A DNA stretch of 64,000 nucleotides from Oxyruncus cristatus (Eukaryota > Chordata > Aves > Passeriformes > Cotingidae), in the NCBI GenBank assembly GCA_013399855.1, contig VXAY01006786.1, positions 124,001-188,000 on the forward strand, in the 5' to 3' direction. Of the stretch, positions 60,754 to 64,000 are shown in pieces. Within the stretch, counting starts at the first letter, position 1. Every line of letters starts with the position of its first letter. Below the pieces are notes generated by a model, which was given only the letters and a program-made list of their open reading frames with translations, did not search any database and was not told the DNA's origin. The position numbers were made by a program, and so were the translations under genes.

Positions 60754-60860
60754 GAAGTCTGTGGAACTGGAGCATAACAGAGGAAGACAGAGCAAGCTGA
60801 GAAGAACCAACTGAAAGGAAAATCTGCAAGTTTGTGGCTATCAGAGCAAAAGTCAAAAAG
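60754..60860 (+). ncRNA. Candidate non-coding exon (splice-like boundaries)
   Basis: The segment is preceded by a strong polypyrimidine tract and AG (TTATTCTTTTTTGTTTTAG, ending 60753) and followed by AAG/GTAGGA at 60860-60866. A separate donor-like AAAG/GTAAGT lies upstream at 60566-60575, which would give a short intron of 184 bases (60570-60753). All three forward frames of the 107-base segment contain stops, so if it is transcribed it is a UTR or long non-coding RNA exon. Such matches also occur by chance in a window of this size. Confidence 0.18.
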
Positions 60861-60866
60861 GTAGGA

Positions 60867-63800
60867 TTGCATCTATATGGTTGTTAATCTTTCACCAATT
60901 CACATTGGCTATAATGGAACCGTTGGCTCAGTCTGTGTCACTGACATCAGACCCTCACTTTCTAAAGGTGGAAGGGGACATCAGAAAGCTCCAGAAATTC
61001 AGGGAGATGGGAATGAGGCAAGCCCGAGAGGTCTTGTACTGCTCTGCATGTAAGTTGACCCTCACAACCACTTTCACTGATGCCACTGTCTCTGTGAGTC
61101 CAGCCCAACTTCACCACCGATTCACATACAAATACGTGGAAAAAAAAGCAAACCTTGTGTATCTTTGCTGAAGCAGCTACCTCTTTAGTGTTCAAAATGG
61201 TGGCTTCGTTTCCATAATGTTAGATGGCAGCATCATAACCTCTAACAGCACATGTATCAAGAGTTGTCAGCTTTTCCTCTTCTGCCATGAGCCTTGTGAT
61301 TCTTGCCGTGTGCTTTATTTTCTTGTGGTTAACCGATGCTTGCTTGCAAATTTTTCCGGTTTAGAAATGTCCATCATTTCCTGTGCTCTTTAACAACAGA
61401 GGAATGCTGGCCAAGTCAGGCAGCCTTTCCACACAGCTCTTTGCTCATTCACACCGAGGGTGCTCTCGGTAAACAAGGTTACTGCCTCTCCCTGTCTTGA
61501 AGCAGACTGTGACAAGGCTGTGCTTTATGCCTGTCCCCTGGTGGGAGTGGGGGATTGGGACACTAGAGGGGAAAACTGGCCTGAAACGTCAAAAAACAAA
61601 CCAAACCCAAACCCCAAGCAACCAAAGAGAACTCCACAACTTTTTCCCAGTTGTTAAAAAAGGTCTCATATACTTATGTGGAAATTTTCCTATTACTGTT
61701 ATTATTTCAGCTTGTAGTTGGCCATGGGAACAATTCCAAAGAAACCAGTACTCTGGGAAACCTTTTGTTTTCCAGAAGGGCTGTTATTCAAAAGCAATTA
61801 ACATAAAAACATTAAAATTGTCCAACTTCAGAGACAGAAGAATGGAGGAAGGAAATGTGAGAGTGTGTGTGTGTGAGCATGCAGGAGGGAATACAGCTGT
61901 CTGCTGTAATGTGAGAGGCAGAAGGGAGAGACGAGGGGGCTCAGGTTGGCATGGGATGGGTGCAATTGCAGAGGAGGGTCAGGGTGTTGAGACCCCACAC
62001 TTGGGGGATGCAAGAGCTGGGAGGACTGCTGGAGGCTGCTGTGACCTCAGAGGGTAGCACAGGCCAAGGAGACGTGTAGGGCCTGGGCCGGTGGGAGTCC
62101 GAGGAATAAAGGTGGAGATGCCCAACTGTCTCCCTATTTTTCAGGCCAGGTATGAAATGTGTGTTATGTGTTTTGGCAGCTCTGAGAGCCTGTCGTGATG
62201 AGGTGCAGCTGTGGTGTCAAGACCAGGCTTGTTCTCAGCAGCCCAGGGCAATGCTTCCGAATCCTCTTGCTTCCCACTGTCAATGCTGGGCCAAGGCATC
62301 GGCAGCAACCATGTTAGGGGATTTTTTTTTCATTCGTCACAGTGCAAGTGTTTGCCACCATTTCTCTAGTGGGTTTTGAACCAGCTGGCTGATTTCAGTC
62401 TCACTTGAGAGGGCAAGAGGGTCAGTAGATATTAAGGTATTGTCTATTTGTGTGGAGAGGAAGGTCGATCAGGAATTTTCAGATGCCCCAAGGCAGATCT
62501 CTCTGCCTTTTTAAAAAGACTACAACTACTTGGAAGTCTGAACTGCACCATATGAAGCCTAAAGTAAGGTGCTTTCTTTTTCAAGAGGGGTGCCAGAGCT
62601 ATAAATTTACAGATGATCTTTTTAGGCTTTCTGACATTTCTATCTCTCTCTCCTCCCACTATGTTACCTCGTCTCTGATCCTGTTCACGTCCACATGTGT
62701 CAGTCTCAGCCAGACAGAAACGTGGAGGAGATCTCAGTCCTCCTCAAGGGGGACCTGAAGGACTTAAGTCAGCCAGATGGAATGTTGCAGGCAAGAGACC
62801 TGTGGAAAAGAGAAGTGGCAGAAAATATTGGGAAGGTTGAGATCACTGGGAATGTGAGAGATGAATTGGAGTTGCTGGGGTGAATAGCAGGGATGTGGAA
62901 GTTGGTTAAATGTCCCAAACCAGCCAGGATTCCCAAGATCAACGGCACCTGAAGGAACCTACCCATGTCCTAGAAACACATTTGAAACAGAAATCCACAA
63001 AGACCATTGATAAATAAAAGTCTGAAATGCAAAAGCTTGTTCTAAACTAGACAGTAGTCTTGTGCTCTGAAAAACAGTGAGAAATGGGGCAGGAAGTATT
63101 GCATAAAAAGGCAAAAGGTGTATGGACAACAGGGCCAGCAGAGCTGAAAGCAACTTCTAAAAACTTCAGGGCAGAATGTCGTGCCGGTGGAAGGGGAGGA
63201 GACATCTGGGACTGTCATTTTCCTGCTGCAGAAGGAGGCTTTGCAGGTTTTCAGGGCAGTGCTTCTGTGCTGGTGTTTTCCTGTAAGCTTTCCCTTCCAT
63301 TCAAAGGGCAGCATAAACTTTTAATAGATCATCAGTAGCTGGTACAACAGTGTCCCCCCACTTCCATCCTTCTGACTTGTTTCAAGATCAAATTTTAATT
63401 GAAACAAGATGTGGCAGACAGGATGAGTGTCTATAAATAGGTTCTAAACTGTCGTCTTAAGAGCACTGTATGTGACCCAGTTCAAATACCGACATGAAGA
63501 AGGAAAAATTGTTAAACATATACTCCCATTAGACACAGGAAGGTCCCCTTGTAAATTGTTTTATTCTTTGACAGATATGTATTTAGGCTGGTTTCAGCAA
63601 ATGATAACATATTTTCTGCTTTGGTGCCCAGTAAATGCATTTTGATAATAGAGTCCATTTATACTACACTTCGTATTGTCATTGAATTTATGGCACAGAT
63701 AATGTGCATTCTTACTAGTTTCTCCTTCTTTCACAATTTTTAAAGGGTTTAATTTATTTACTCTATTACCTGACATGCAGAAGAAATTTTGTTTGGGATT

Positions 63801-64000
63801 TTAACCACATCCTTATTTAAAATATGTAATTTTTGATGCTGTAATATTCTATGATGACCATATGACTTACCTGAAAAACCAACTTAGATCTCAGAACACA
63901 GTAGAGGCTGTGAAACTCATGTAGGGTTTTTATACTTCCAGTTGCATTTATGTAACACAGCATTTGTCTGAGCCTCCAGAAGATTACCTGTAGTAAGTAG
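60867..64000. other. Unique non-coding DNA to the end of the window
   Basis: No gene or transposon is recognised. An A/C-rich simple block lies at 61590-61625 and a short (GT)n at 61861-61876. A plus-strand frame at 61497-62057 (186 codons) runs through both low-complexity parts and has no recognisable domain. A pyrimidine-rich stretch followed by AG occurs near 62130-62143 but has no matching exon. Confidence 0.5.

Noticed and set aside
61497..62057. 186-codon plus-strand frame
   Set aside because: It passes through an A/C-rich simple block and a (GT)n repeat with no conserved motif, so coding is unlikely.
1..64000. Search for CRISPR arrays, bacterial-style operons, tRNA or rRNA genes
   Set aside because: The window is vertebrate nuclear DNA. 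No spaced identical repeats, tRNA cloverleaf landmarks or rRNA segments could be recognised by eye. A tRNAscan or Rfam search would be needed to exclude small RNAs.

Overview
The window looks like non-coding nuclear DNA from a bird. The main evidence is six recognisable CR1 (chicken repeat 1) LINE pieces, one almost full length (about 53045-55987) and several ending in typical CR1 3' tails. There is also a solo ERVL-type LTR of a kind I know from avian genomes (23709-24563), and few poly(A)-tailed retroposons. Turtles and crocodilians also carry CR1, so 'bird' is a strong inference rather than a proof. I cannot name the species or chromosome.

No protein-coding host gene could be supported. 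Open reading frames outside retroelements are short, lack recognisable domains, and overlap in several frames, as expected by chance. The first 400 bases could be the 3' end of a plus-strand transcript, because a good poly(A) signal sits at 375-380. Two weak splice-like boundaries near 60.6-60.9 kb could mark a non-coding exon. The rest reads as gene desert, or intron of a very large gene.

Layout: 1-400, possible transcript 3' end. 0.4-21 kb, unique AT-rich DNA with simple-sequence tracts. 21.0-21.3 kb, CR1 internal fragment. 23.7-24.6 kb, solo LTR with a 5-bp target-site duplication. 24.9-25.3 kb, CR1 3' end. 27.6 kb, short degenerate interstitial telomeric repeat. 28.5-29.4 kb, faint remnant of a much older LINE. 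30.3-30.8 kb, a 513-base pure polypyrimidine tract built of pentanucleotide repeats. 31-48.8 kb, mostly unique DNA with small duplications and inverted repeats. 48.9-49.4 kb, CR1 3' end. 53.0-56.0 kb, near-complete dead CR1 interrupted by a 125-N assembly gap exactly where the reverse transcriptase catalytic core should lie. 59.6-60.4 kb, two more CR1 3' ends. 60.4-64 kb, unique DNA.

There is no operon, CRISPR array, or evident new biological system here. The most informative items are the LTR with intact target-site duplication, the long pentanucleotide tract, the telomere-like block, and the mutational record of the large CR1 copy.
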